Positions 55,533-64,000 of a stretch of DNA of 64,000 nucleotides are shown here, in pieces; the first letter of the stretch is position 1; each line of letters begins with the position of its first letter. Both the position numbers and the translations under genes were made by a program. Below the pieces are notes generated by a model that made no database searches, had not been told where the DNA came from, and saw only the letters and a list, made by a program, of their open reading frames with translations. Origin of the DNA: Aureibaculum algae (GTDB taxonomy: Bacteria; Bacteroidota; Bacteroidia; Flavobacteriales; Flavobacteriaceae); the NCBI RefSeq assembly GCF_006065315.1, contig NZ_CP040749.1:1433501-1497500 (forward strand), read 5' to 3'.

Positions 55533-57404
55533 ATGACTGAATTTATTAGAAAAAGAGCAGCGAACGCAAAGAATGATATTTTAAGTGGACTTACAGTAGC
55601 ATTAGCTCTGGTTCCAGAAGCAGTAGCTTTTGCCTTTGTAGCAGGTGTTGATCCTTTAGTGGGCCTGTATGCAGCATTTATGATCGGATTAATTACAGCC
55701 ATTTTTGGAGGTAGACCGGGTATGATTTCAGGAGCAACAGGGGCATTAGCAGTAGTTATGGTAACGTTGGTTGCTAAAGGGAATGCCATGGGGAGTCCAG
55801 ACGAAGAGTTAGGCTTGTATTACCTTTTTGCTACCGTTATTTTAATGGGTATTATACAAATGTTAGCGGGTGTTTTTAAACTAGGTAAATTTGTTAGGTT
55901 GATTCCTCACCCTGTAATGATGGGGTTTGTTAATGGTCTGGCAATCGTTATATTCTTGTCTCAGTTAGGTATGTTTAAGGAGAACATAAAGGATATTTAT
56001 GGTAATAATATGATCAAGACAGAGTCGGTAGAAAAAATTATGACAATTACCGATAATCAAGTTTATGATGGTAATACTGGTAAATTACTCTTTGTAAAAG
56101 ATAAGAATCAGTTATTAGATGCTGATAGCAATGCCTTAAGATATAATATAAGTGATGGTCAGGTATTTGATGCTTCAAATAATGAGGTGAAATTTAACCT
56201 TGAAAATTCTGCTATATATTCAATTGAGAAAAAGGGATTTGCGAAGCAATGGATTCCTAGTAAAGAATTAATGTGGATGTCTGGGTTAGTGTTATTAACC
56301 ATGTTATTAATGTTTGGATTACCTAAAATATCGAAAAAAATACCTGATGGTTTGGTGGCAATTTTAGTAGTATCAGCAATTGCTATCTTCGGAAAATTAG
56401 ATGTTGCCACAGTAGGTAGTTTTATTGCCGATGGGGGAGGAGAAGGTTTAAAAGGTGGTTTGCCTAAATTTCAATTCGATATATTTAATAAAGTTCCATT
56501 TACTTGGGAAACCTTTGTATTTATTGGCCCTTATGCATTGATTTTAGCCGCTATTGGTTTAATAGAATCTCTTATGACTTTAAACTTGGTTGATGAATTA
56601 ACTGAAACTAGAGGGAATTCAAATCGTGAATGTTTAGCACAAGGTGGAGCAAATATAGTTACTGGATTTTTTGGTGGTATGGGAGGTTGTGCCATGATTG
56701 GTCAATCTATTATAAATATAAAAGGAGGCGGTCGTGGTAGATTGTCAGGTATTGTAGCCGCATTGGCCTTGTTAGGTTTTATTTTATTCGCATCTGGTTT
56801 AATTGAACAAGTTCCCATTGCAGCCTTAGTTGGAGTTATGTTTATGGTAGTTATTGGTACGTTTGCTTGGTCTAGCTTTAGAATTTTAAATAAAATTCCG
56901 GTAAGTGATTTAATTGTACTAATTCTGGTATCAGGGCTTACCGTAATTTTCGATTTAGCCATCGCAGTAATAGCGGGTGTAATTGTAAGTGCCTTGGTTT
57001 TTTCTTGGGAAAATGCCAAACGTATCCGTGCCAGAAAACGTATGAAAGTAGATGGTACAAAAACATATGAAATCTGGGGACCATTATTCTTTGGAAGTAT
57101 TCAGGAGTTTACCAATAAGTTTGATGTTAAAAATGATCCAGAAAAGGTGGAAATAGATTTTGTGGAATCGCGTATTAGCGATCATTCTGCACTAGAAGCT
57201 GTATTTAATTTAGTAAATAAGTATGAGGCTGCTGGTAAACAAATTCAACTAAAGCATTTAAGTGAAGATTGTAAAGAGCTTCTTTACAAATCGAATCCTA
57301 AATTTAGAGAGGTTATTGTAGAAGATATAGACGACCCACGTTACCATTTAGCAGCAGATCCAGAAAGGTTTACTAAAGGGCTAGGGGAGTATGACAATTT
57401 ATAA
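55533..57404 (+). CDS. SulP-family anion transporter with STAS domain and an inserted loop
   Basis: 623 residues. Membrane part begins LSGLTVALALVPEAVAFAF with the SulP motif around GLYAAFMIGLITAIFGGRPGMISGATGA; STAS domain at about 505-610 (IDFVESRISDHSALEAVFNLV). Between TM segments, residues about 148-245 form a roughly 95-residue hydrophilic insert absent from textbook SulP proteins; it holds two similar stretches (DNQVYDGNTGKLLF and DGQVFDASNNEVKF). It may carry sulfate, bicarbonate or another anion. Followed by a strong terminator. Confidence 0.9.
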   Translation: MTEFIRKRAANAKNDILSGLTVALALVPEAVAFAFVAGVDPLVGLYAAFMIGLITAIFGGRPGMISGATGALAVVMVTLVAKGNAMGSPDEELGLYYLFATVILMGIIQMLAGVFKLGKFVRLIPHPVMMGFVNGLAIVIFLSQLGMFKENIKDIYGNNMIKTESVEKIMTITDNQVYDGNTGKLLFVKDKNQLLDADSNALRYNISDGQVFDASNNEVKFNLENSAIYSIEKKGFAKQWIPSKELMWMSGLVLLTMLLMFGLPKISKKIPDGLVAILVVSAIAIFGKLDVATVGSFIADGGGEGLKGGLPKFQFDIFNKVPFTWETFVFIGPYALILAAIGLIESLMTLNLVDELTETRGNSNRECLAQGGANIVTGFFGGMGGCAMIGQSIINIKGGGRGRLSGIVAALALLGFILFASGLIEQVPIAALVGVMFMVVIGTFAWSSFRILNKIPVSDLIVLILVSGLTVIFDLAIAVIAGVIVSALVFSWENAKRIRARKRMKVDGTKTYEIWGPLFFGSIQEFTNKFDVKNDPEKVEIDFVESRISDHSALEAVFNLVNKYEAAGKQIQLKHLSEDCKELLYKSNPKFREVIVEDIDDPRYHLAADPERFTKGLGEYDNL

Positions 57405-57411
57405 TACTAAA

Positions 57412-57447
57412 CAAAAAAAATGCCCATCCAAGATGGGCATTTTTTTT
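57412..57447. terminator. Bidirectional terminator after the SulP gene
   Basis: TGCCCATC CAA GATGGGCA (57421-57439) between an A-run and a T-run; it serves the SulP gene and, in reverse, the YgaP-like gene that ends at 57456. Confidence 0.92.
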
Positions 57448-57455
57448 GTTTAGTG

Positions 57456-57668
57456 TTATTTCAAATCCTTTTCTTTGTAAGTTGAAATACCAAAAATTTC
57501 GTAAACAGGACTAAAACTCACTAAGCTTGATAACAATGCTATTCCTCCCAAAAGTAATAGAATTAACCCAATAGTACCTGTAACTGTTTTGGAGAAGTGA
57601 AGAGTTGTCATTACAATAAAAATTATGATTCTGATAATTCTATCAATATTACCTAAATTTTTTGTCAT
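57456..57668 (-). CDS. YgaP-like (DUF2892) small membrane protein
   Basis: 70 residues, two membrane helices. The start MTKNLGNIDRIIRIIIFI and the turn GTIGLILLLLGGIALLSSL with SFSPVYEIFGIST match the membrane domain of YgaP (DUF2892), without the rhodanese domain. The function is unknown; such genes often sit near transport or sulfur genes. Here it lies between the SulP gene and a Crp/Fnr regulator. Confidence 0.9.
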   Translation of the reverse strand: MTKNLGNIDRIIRIIIFIVMTTLHFSKTVTGTIGLILLLLGGIALLSSLVSFSPVYEIFGISTYKEKDLK

Positions 57669-57794
57669 AAAATAATTATTGAAATGATTAATTACTTAAG
57701 GATATTTTATTCTTATTGAAGACGAACTGTCAATTATACATTCTGTTACAAAAATCAATGATATTTATAACCTATGCAGTAACTTTAGTCACTG

Positions 57795-58421
57795 CTATAA
57801 AATTTTAATCCCATTTGTTTGTTGTTTTAGTTTGCCTTCGTTTTCAAGTTTCTTCATAACTCTGCTAATCACTTCTCTTGCGGTACCTAATTCATTTGCA
57901 ATTTGCCGATGAGATATTTTAATAGGGTTTTTATGTGTCACTACTTTTTTATCCTGTAAGTATTTAAACAATCTTTTATCCATTTTATCAAATAAAACTT
58001 GATGTATAATGTCTATTAATTCATTATATCTCTGATTGTATTGTTGAAAAAATAAAGTATTAATATCAGGAAATTGCTTTGTCCAACCTAATATTTTATC
58101 AACAGGAAATAACATTGCAGTAGTGTTTTCCTCTACAGTAGCAAACACTTTAATAGGCACATTAGTTAAACTGGCAGCAAATGACATAATGCAGCTTTCA
58201 TTGGGCTTTATATAATATAGAAGTAACTCTTTATCTTCATGTCTTGTAAATACTTTGATTAAACCATCTAATACTATGGGTATAACCGTTACGTATTGCC
58301 CTTCTCTTAGAATTTCTGTGTCTTTTGGAATGGTTTTTATGGTAGCGAACTTCATTATTTCAGATATTAAATCTGGATTTAAATGTGCGATTGCTTTTTT
58401 TATTTTTTCGTCTAGTTTCAA
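57795..58421 (-). CDS. Crp/Fnr-family transcription regulator
   Basis: 208 residues. Cyclic-nucleotide-type beta roll from about residue 20 to 115 (EILREGQYVTVIPIVLDG, KELLLYYIKPNESCIM); dimer helix; winged helix with KISHRQIANELGTAREVISR. No Cys cluster typical of Fnr, so the signal is not an N-terminal Fe-S cluster. It lies 126 bp from the YgaP-like gene and may regulate it and the SulP gene (inference). Confidence 0.92.
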   Translation of the reverse strand: MKLDEKIKKAIAHLNPDLISEIMKFATIKTIPKDTEILREGQYVTVIPIVLDGLIKVFTRHEDKELLLYYIKPNESCIMSFAASLTNVPIKVFATVEENTTAMLFPVDKILGWTKQFPDINTLFFQQYNQRYNELIDIIHQVLFDKMDKRLFKYLQDKKVVTHKNPIKISHRQIANELGTAREVISRVMKKLENEGKLKQQTNGIKIL

Positions 58422-58590
58422 AAAATAGTAAAAATTTTATTCTTGTAATTTATTTATATGTGTGAATTTAAGAATTAAATGTCTAATAAGAAAAATATTA
58501 TAAGTGTAATTTTAGCACAAATAAATAATGTGCCCAACAACCCAATAATTAAGTTAATATTTTTATATTAATGAAATCAAAATACTGGCT

Positions 58591-59013
58591 ATGAAAACCT
58601 ATCAAAAAGAACTTATGTTACCTCCTAAAAAGCGGGGTTTTCATATCATTACAGATATAGTTGTTCAAGAGTTTCCTGAGTTTAAGCAAATAAAAATTGG
58701 ATTGTTACAGGTATTTATAAAACATACTTCGGCAAGTTTAACGATTAATGAAAATGCAGACCCAACCGTAAGACAAGATTTTGAAAGTCATTTTAATAAA
58801 ACAGTCCCAGAAAATGCACCATTCTATAGACATACCTATGAAGGTACTGATGATATGCCAGCTCATATTAAAGCATCACTATTAGGAGCTTCAGTACAAA
58901 TTCCTATAACTGATGGGAAATTAAATTTGGGAATTTGGCAAGGTATATACCTTTGTGAGCATCGTAATCATGCTAATTCAAGATCAATTGTTATAACTGC
59001 TTTTGGGAATTGA
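58591..59013 (+). CDS. YjbQ-family protein (UPF0047)
   Basis: 140 residues, the usual size. Marks: GLLQVFIKHTSASLTINENAD (the HTSASL motif), the mid-chain DDMPAHIKASLLGAS, and the end IWQGIYLCEHRNHANSRSIVIT. Members have been described as secondary thiamine-phosphate synthases, though the true role is unsettled. Single gene, divergent from the Crp/Fnr gene. Confidence 0.93.
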   Translation: MKTYQKELMLPPKKRGFHIITDIVVQEFPEFKQIKIGLLQVFIKHTSASLTINENADPTVRQDFESHFNKTVPENAPFYRHTYEGTDDMPAHIKASLLGASVQIPITDGKLNLGIWQGIYLCEHRNHANSRSIVITAFGN

Positions 59014-59031
59014 TACTTTGTATTGTGAGGT

Positions 59032-59853
59032 CTAATGCCTAACATTACTCTTTAACTTTGCTTGTAGTAATTGTTCTAAAACTATTTCTACTCCTTGTTC
59101 TTTATTACTTTTCGTTAAAAAATTAGCAACCTCCTTTACATTCGGGTGAGCATTTTCCATGGCATAACTAAAATGTGCCAATTCAAGCATTTCCAAATCA
59201 TTGTTGTAATCGCCAAAAACCATAGTTTCATCTTTAGTAACTCCCATACTTTGTTGTAAATGACTAAGGGCATAACCTTTGTTAGCATTTAAATCTGAGA
59301 TATCTAACCAGTTTTGCCCCGATACTTTAATTTTCAAATCATTTTCTAGATGTTTCAGTTTAGGATATAAAAATGTTTCTGAAGAATTAAAATGGTAAAC
59401 GGCAATTTTAAGAATCTCATCATTAGTTATTTTAGTTAGATCATTAACAATTTCATAGGTATTATAAAACTCGTCAAATAGCGAAATGAATGATTGATCT
59501 TCAGTTTCAATATACGCTCTTCTTTTACCGCATAGTACAATATACCCACCCACAATTTGACGTATCAAAGGAATGAGTTGTTGTATTTTTTTATTAGGTA
59601 AGTGGGTCAACATTATTTCTGTTTTACCTTGCATAGCAATACCACCATTTTCTGCTATTATAGTAATATCATCCTTTATCGTTTCTAATTTAGAAGTCAT
59701 ACTTTGGTATTGCCTTCCACTTGCGGCAACGAAATGAATATAACCTTTTAATTGTTCGTATAGGGTGAAGAAACGAGAACTAACCTCGTGATTGGCATTT
59801 AACAATGTGCCGTCCATATCAGTCACTACTAGTTTTACTTTAGATAAATCCAT
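59032..59853 (-). CDS. Cof-type HAD hydrolase
   Basis: 273 residues. HAD motif I VTDMDGTLL, motif II around VAASGRQYQSM, motif III Lys (NKGYALSHLQ) and motif IV FGDYNNDLEML. The large cap between motifs II and III fits the Cof/IIB group, which dephosphorylates sugar phosphates or flavin-type metabolites. A TAATTTTG box (59877-59870, minus strand) lies 17 nt upstream of the ATG. Confidence 0.92.
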   Translation of the reverse strand: MDLSKVKLVVTDMDGTLLNANHEVSSRFFTLYEQLKGYIHFVAASGRQYQSMTSKLETIKDDITIIAENGGIAMQGKTEIMLTHLPNKKIQQLIPLIRQIVGGYIVLCGKRRAYIETEDQSFISLFDEFYNTYEIVNDLTKITNDEILKIAVYHFNSSETFLYPKLKHLENDLKIKVSGQNWLDISDLNANKGYALSHLQQSMGVTKDETMVFGDYNNDLEMLELAHFSYAMENAHPNVKEVANFLTKSNKEQGVEIVLEQLLQAKLKSNVRH

Positions 59854-59956
59854 TATTATAATTTTAATACAAAATTAAGCTTCTTGAAGAAGCTATCGTT
59901 AATTTAGAGATTTAATTTGTGCTTTAATAATAGCAATAAATATACAATTGAAACAA

Positions 59957-59988
59957 AAAAAAATCCCGAACGTAAGTACGGGATTTTT
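59957..59988 (-). terminator. Terminator of the thrS-infC-rpmI-rplT operon
   Basis: AAATCCCG, 10-nt loop, CGGGATTT flanked by A-runs and T-runs; on the minus strand it lies about 20 nt after the rplT stop. Confidence 0.88.
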
Positions 59989-60009
59989 AATAAGTAAGAA
60001 TATTGTTAT

Positions 60010-60354
60010 TTATTTAACTTTATCTACAACTGCTTTAAAAGCATCAGGATGATTCATTGCTAAATCAGCCAATACTTTTCTGTTTAACTCAATATTATTG
60101 GCTTTTACTTTACCCATAAATTGAGAATAAGACATTCCATGTTGACGTGCACCAGCATTAATACGCTGAATCCACAATCCTCTAAAGTTACGTTTATTGT
60201 TTTTTCTATCACGGTAAGAATAAGACATTGCTTTTTCTACCGCGTTTTTAGCTACTGTGTAAACGTTTTTACGTCTTCCAAAATAACCTTTTGCTTGTTT
60301 TAATATTTTTTTTCTACGAGCTCTTTTAGCTACTGAATTTACCGATCTTGGCAT
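60010..60354 (-). CDS. rplT: 50S ribosomal protein L20
   Basis: 114 residues. Classic L20 text: [58 protein letters not shown]. It is needed early in 50S assembly. Last gene of the operon, 108 nt after rpmI. Confidence 0.98.
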   Translation of the reverse strand: MPRSVNSVAKRARRKKILKQAKGYFGRRKNVYTVAKNAVEKAMSYSYRDRKNNKRNFRGLWIQRINAGARQHGMSYSQFMGKVKANNIELNRKVLADLAMNHPDAFKAVVDKVK

Positions 60355-60462
60355 AATTTTAATTGTTTTTTGTATCAGGCAGTCTCTATTTTATTGAGAC
60401 ATTTTTTAGGCACTAATACATGGTTTATAATAATTACCTATAAACTTAACTTGCGATTAAGT

Positions 60463-60660
60463 TTATTTTAATTTTAACATTTTCAACACGTTCATTTTAT
60501 CAGCCTTATGTACTAATCCTGAATGTGTTAATTTAAGCTTACGCTTTTTAGATTTTTTAGTCAATATATGACTCTTAAAAGCGTGCTTTCTTTTAATTTT
60601 ACCAGAACCAGTTAGCTTAAAGCGTTTTTTGGCACTAGATTTTGTTTTCATTTTAGGCAT
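60463..60660 (-). CDS. rpmI: 50S ribosomal protein L35
   Basis: 65 residues, highly basic: [41 protein letters not shown]. Lies 67 nt after infC and before rplT in the conserved order. Confidence 0.98.
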   Translation of the reverse strand: MPKMKTKSSAKKRFKLTGSGKIKRKHAFKSHILTKKSKKRKLKLTHSGLVHKADKMNVLKMLKLK

Positions 60661-60727
60661 TGTCTCCTACTTTTATATTTATTCTTACTTACTTTCTAAA
60701 CTCTGTGATTTTGCAATTGAAAAGAAA

Positions 60728-61282
60728 CTATTTCTTTTTAGGTGCAATGAACATTGTCATTCGCTTACCTTCTAATCGTGGTAATTGCTCTACCTTTCCG
60801 TACTCCTCTAAGTCAGTGGCTAATTTTAATAATAAAATTTCACCTTGATCTTTGTAAACAATAGATCTACCTTTAAAAAATACATATGCCTTAAGTTTAG
60901 CACCTTCGCTTAAAAACTTAATAGCATGTTTCTTTTTGAAATCGTAATCATGATCGTCAGTATTCGGACCAAAACGGATTTCTTTCATTACAACTTTACT
61001 CGCTTTTGCTTTTAAAGCTTTTTCGCGTTTTTTCTGTTCGTATAAAAACTTCTTGTAGTCTATTACCTTACAAACGGGCGGAGATGCATTGGGAGATATC
61101 TCCACAAGATCTAATTCTAGCTCTTCAGCAATTTTCTTTGCTTGAGCTAAAGGATAAACTCCTACTTCTACGTTATCTCCAACTAAACGAACTTCTTGAG
61201 CTCGAATGTTACCGTTTATGCGATGTGCATCTTCTTTTTGTATTCTCCAAGGTTTTCTACCCCCTTTTCTACGTATTGCTAT
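60728..61282 (-). CDS. infC: Translation initiation factor IF-3, ATA start codon
   Basis: 184 residues when started at ATA (61282). The first ATG in frame (61105) would remove the whole N-terminal domain, whose conserved text is present: [37 protein letters not shown], then [20 protein letters not shown]. Rare start codons (AUU, AUC, AUA) are known for infC and allow IF-3 to control its own synthesis, since it discriminates against them. The thrS stop codon lies in the same frame, four codons before the ATA. Confidence 0.95.
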   Translation of the reverse strand: MAIRRKGGRKPWRIQKEDAHRINGNIRAQEVRLVGDNVEVGVYPLAQAKKIAEELELDLVEISPNASPPVCKVIDYKKFLYEQKKREKALKAKASKVVMKEIRFGPNTDDHDYDFKKKHAIKFLSEGAKLKAYVFFKGRSIVYKDQGEILLLKLATDLEEYGKVEQLPRLEGKRMTMFIAPKKK

Positions 61283-61294
61283 GACTGTAAATTT

Positions 61295-63244
61295 TTAATT
61301 AAACTTAAACTCCTGTAATGTACTATTTATTTCTTTACTTACCAAGGAAGAAAACTCTTCTATGGTCATTTTTCCTAAATCTTCACCTCCGTGTTTTCTC
61401 ACAGATATTGTTTCGGTATTTTCTTCATCTTCTCCAATGATAATCATAAACGGAATTTTAGTTACTTCAGCGTCTCTAATCTTTTTACCCGTCTTTTCAT
61501 TTCTATCATCTATCAAGCCGCGAATTTCGTAATTTTCCAGCAATTGTAAAACTTTTTTGCTATATTTTTCATATTTCTCACTGATTGGCAATAAAATAAC
61601 TTGCTCAGGCATAAGCCACAGTGGAAAGTTGCCTCCTGTGTGTTCTAATAATAAAGCAATAAACCTTTCCATAGATCCAAATGGTGCTCTATGTATCATT
61701 ACAGGTCTATGTAATTGGTTGTCAGCTCCTTTATAGGTCAAATCAAAGCGTTTCGGTAAATTATAGTCGACCTGAATGGTTCCCAATTGCCAGCTTCTTC
61801 CTAGAGCATCTTTAACCATAAAGTCTAATTTCGGCCCATAAAAAGCTGCTTCACCTTCTACAATAACATAATCTAATCCTTTATCTTTAGCAGCATTAAT
61901 TATTGCTTGCTCTGCTATTTCCCAAGTTTCAACATCACCAATGTACTTATCTAAGTTATCCATATCTCTAATAGAAACTTGTGTAGAAAAGTTTTCAAAT
62001 CCTAAACAACTGAATACATATAATACGAGATCGATAACATTTTTAAATTCCTGGTCTAATTGCTCAGGGGTACAAAAAATATGAGCATCATCTTGTGTAA
62101 AACCTCTTACACGAGTTAATCCGTGCAATTCTCCACTTTGCTCATACCTATACACAGTACCAAATTCAGCAAAACGTTTTGGTAAGTCTTTATAAGAATA
62201 AGGTTTGGTATTGAAAATTTCACAATGATGTGGGCAATTCATAGGTTTTAACAAAAACTCTTCATCTTCTTTAGGGGTATGTATCGGTTGGAAACTATCT
62301 TCACCATACTTAGCATAATGGCCCGATGTTACATACAACTCTTTTTGCCCAATATGCGGAGTTATCACCATTTCATAACCTGCTTTCTTTTGTGCTTTCT
62401 TTAGAAAGTTTTCTAATCTTTCACGCAAAGCAGCTCCTTTTGGTAACCATAAAGGTAAACCTTGCCCAACTTTTTGTGAAAAAGTAAAAAGCTCAAGTTC
62501 CTTACCTAATTTTCTATGATCACGTTTTTTTGCTTCTTCAAGTAAATGTAAATACTCAGTAAGCTCTTTTTGTTTAGGAAAAGAAATTCCATAAACACGA
62601 GTCAATTGCTTATTCTTTTCATCACCTCTCCAATACGCTCCCGCAACACTCATTATTTTTACAGCTTTAATAAAACCTGTATTTGGGATATGACCACCAC
62701 GACATAAATCCGTAAAGTCGGCATGATCACAAAAGGTAATCTCACCATCAGTTAAATTTTCAATTAACTCAACCTTAAATTCATTATGTTGTTCCTTATA
62801 GTATTGTAAGGCATCAGCTTTTGATATCGCACGTAATTTGAATTCAAATTTTTGACGTGCAAATTCAATCATTTTATCTTCTATCTTCTTAAAGTCATTG
62901 TCAGATAAAGTTTCATCACCAAAATCAATGTCATAATAGAATCCATTTTCAATAGCAGGACCAATAGTAAGTTTTGCGTTAGGATAAAAATTAAGTATGG
63001 CCTGAGCTAAAAGGTGAGCTGAAGAATGCCAAAATGCTTTTTTTCCTTCAGAATCCTTCCATGTATATAAAAGTAATGAGCCATCTTCAGTAAGTTCTGT
63101 TGAAGTTTCAACAGTTACATTATTAAATTTAGCAGAAATAACGTTTCTAGCAAAGCCTTCACTGATACTTTTGGCAACATCCATTGGAGTGCTATTTTTA
63201 GCAACTTCCTTAATTGAACCATCGGGTAATGTAATTTTAATCAT
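61295..63244 (-). CDS. thrS: Threonyl-tRNA synthetase
   Basis: 649 residues. TGS domain (MIKITLPDGSIKEVAKNS), editing domain with HSSAHLLAQA and the later CRGGHIPNTG, class II core with motif 2 around VYRYEQSGELHGLTRVRGF, motif 3 HRAPFGSMERFIALLLEH, and the anticodon-binding domain at the end. It heads the conserved thrS-infC-rpmI-rplT operon. No T-box or other leader structure is evident; the leader is about 16 nt. Confidence 0.98.
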   Translation of the reverse strand: MIKITLPDGSIKEVAKNSTPMDVAKSISEGFARNVISAKFNNVTVETSTELTEDGSLLLYTWKDSEGKKAFWHSSAHLLAQAILNFYPNAKLTIGPAIENGFYYDIDFGDETLSDNDFKKIEDKMIEFARQKFEFKLRAISKADALQYYKEQHNEFKVELIENLTDGEITFCDHADFTDLCRGGHIPNTGFIKAVKIMSVAGAYWRGDEKNKQLTRVYGISFPKQKELTEYLHLLEEAKKRDHRKLGKELELFTFSQKVGQGLPLWLPKGAALRERLENFLKKAQKKAGYEMVITPHIGQKELYVTSGHYAKYGEDSFQPIHTPKEDEEFLLKPMNCPHHCEIFNTKPYSYKDLPKRFAEFGTVYRYEQSGELHGLTRVRGFTQDDAHIFCTPEQLDQEFKNVIDLVLYVFSCLGFENFSTQVSIRDMDNLDKYIGDVETWEIAEQAIINAAKDKGLDYVIVEGEAAFYGPKLDFMVKDALGRSWQLGTIQVDYNLPKRFDLTYKGADNQLHRPVMIHRAPFGSMERFIALLLEHTGGNFPLWLMPEQVILLPISEKYEKYSKKVLQLLENYEIRGLIDDRNEKTGKKIRDAEVTKIPFMIIIGEDEENTETISVRKHGGEDLGKMTIEEFSSLVSKEINSTLQEFKFN

Positions 63245-63266
63245 ATATATAAGGTAAATAAGTTTA

Positions 63267-63296
63267 CAAAGATATTAGAAAAGACATTCTTGTACA
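63267..63296 (-). promoter_or_regulatory. Promoter of the thrS operon (TTG-19-TAnnTTTG)
   Basis: On the minus strand TTG (63296-63294), 19 bp, TATCTTTG (63274-63267), then the thrS ATG 22 nt on. A full match to the Bacteroidota consensus in sequence and spacing. Confidence 0.7.
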
Positions 63297-63402
63297 ATAT
63301 AATGTCATTTATTATTTGGGTGTTCCCTAAAACCATTACTAATAACTTTTCGTTTAGGTAAGTCTATCTACATATATATATAAGGTATGTGTTATAAATG
63401 TT

Positions 63403-64000
63403 ATTCTCAGGTTTTAGGGGCAGGCTTGGCTGTATCTTTTTATTAGGAATGATAAGAAGCTTTTTGTAATCTAAAAACTCCATATTTATTGCAATTGTAT
63501 ACATTATATATAATGGTAACATAAAAAGGATGACGCTTTAATCCTTAACACAACACCATAAACAGTGTAACTAATTCTCGAGTTTATGACAGTAGGCTTT
63601 CCGCTGTATCTTTTTATTATGAAGGATATGACGCGTTTTGTAGCCTAAAAAGCCCATATTTAATACAATTGTATACATTATATATATTGGTAACATAGAA
63701 GGATGACGGTTTAATCCATAACACAACACTAAAAACAGTGTAAGTAATTCTCAGGTTTCAGGTAACAGACTTTCCGATTTATCTTTTTACTATGAATGAT
63801 ATAAAGCGTTTTGTAACCTAAAAACCCTCATATGTAATGCAATTGTATACATTTTATATATTGGTAACATAGAAGGATGACGGTTTAATCCATAACACAA
63901 CACTAAAAACAGTGTAAGTAACTCTCAGGTTTCAGGAAGCAGGCTTTCCGCTTATCTTTTTATTATGAAAGATATGACATGTTTTGTAGCCTTAGAAGCC
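63403..64000. repeat. Tandem repeats of about 174 bp, continuing past the right edge
   Basis: Three full units and part of a fourth, starting with the anchor ATTCTCAGG or a variant at 63403, 63574, 63747 and 63921 (spacings 171, 173 and 174). Each has CAATTGTATACATT (starting at 63492, 63666 and 63840), GGTAACATAGAAGGATGACG or a variant, and an ACACT/AGTGT hairpin. Units 2 and 3 share a near-identical block of about 80 nt; unit 1 is the most changed. No reading frame stays open, so the array is noncoding. Confidence 0.9.

Noticed and set aside
55499..55789. Minus-strand open frame over the SulP start
   Set aside because: Antisense to conserved SulP membrane segments, of low-complexity Ala/Pro/Thr type, and it overlaps the SulP promoter.
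63403..64000. CRISPR array or integron attC sites
   Set aside because: The unit is about 174 bp with no short repeat/spacer pattern, no cas genes and no integrase or cassette ORFs.

Overview
The window is chromosomal DNA of a marine-type Flavobacteriia (phylum Bacteroidota). Evidence: low G+C; hybrid two-component regulators with a propeller sensor, histidine kinase, receiver and AraC domain in one chain; many lipoproteins with short lipoboxes; TonB-receptor-like barrels; almost no Shine-Dalgarno sequences; and promoters of the Bacteroidota type (TTG, about 19 bp, TAnnTTTG), best seen before thrS and the SulP gene. No tRNA, rRNA, insertion sequence, phage gene or CRISPR array was found.

Layout. 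1-8059: two related hybrid regulators (the first cut by the left edge) with a small lipoprotein gene between them. 8297-14244: four closely spaced genes for exported proteins: two large proteins I do not recognise, a pesticin/T4-lysozyme-like muramidase candidate, and a protein with an OmpA-like domain at its N-terminus. This is the most unusual part of the window. 14590-19485: NTF2-like lipoprotein, TPR protein and outer-membrane barrel. 19568-22257: pyruvate dehydrogenase E1 alpha and E2. 22586-35446: an accessory block, all on the minus strand: M28 peptidase, RlmF, a lipoyl-like protein without its lysine, a class V aminotransferase-fold enzyme, a PIG-L deacetylase, VOC protein, MFS transporter, sulfatase, an EreA/ChaN-like protein and an alpha/beta hydrolase. 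35553-45518: gcvP, a UbiA-like membrane protein, a possible clan-CD peptidase-like protein, lipA, an atypical Nramp transporter, a small Cys protein/glycosyltransferase/ECF sigma unit and an aquaporin. 45585-51005: seven-gene operon rsfS-ftsH-LUD-cdsA-psd-ACBP-YceI. 51123-59853: birA, pyrE, Nudix, M14 peptidase, SulP, YgaP-like, Crp/Fnr, YjbQ and HAD genes. 60010-63244: the thrS-infC-rpmI-rplT operon, with infC starting on ATA. 63403-64000: tandem repeats of about 174 bp running off the right edge.

How the genes fit together. The lipoate theme recurs (E2 with two lipoyl domains, lipA, gcvP of the lipoate-using glycine cleavage system, and the degenerate lipoyl-like protein). The ftsH/cdsA/psd/ACBP operon joins membrane protein quality control with phospholipid synthesis. 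The twin regulators next to a secreted wall-active cluster, with no susC/susD pair in view, suggest envelope or antagonism functions rather than a plain glycan-uptake locus; this last point is inference.
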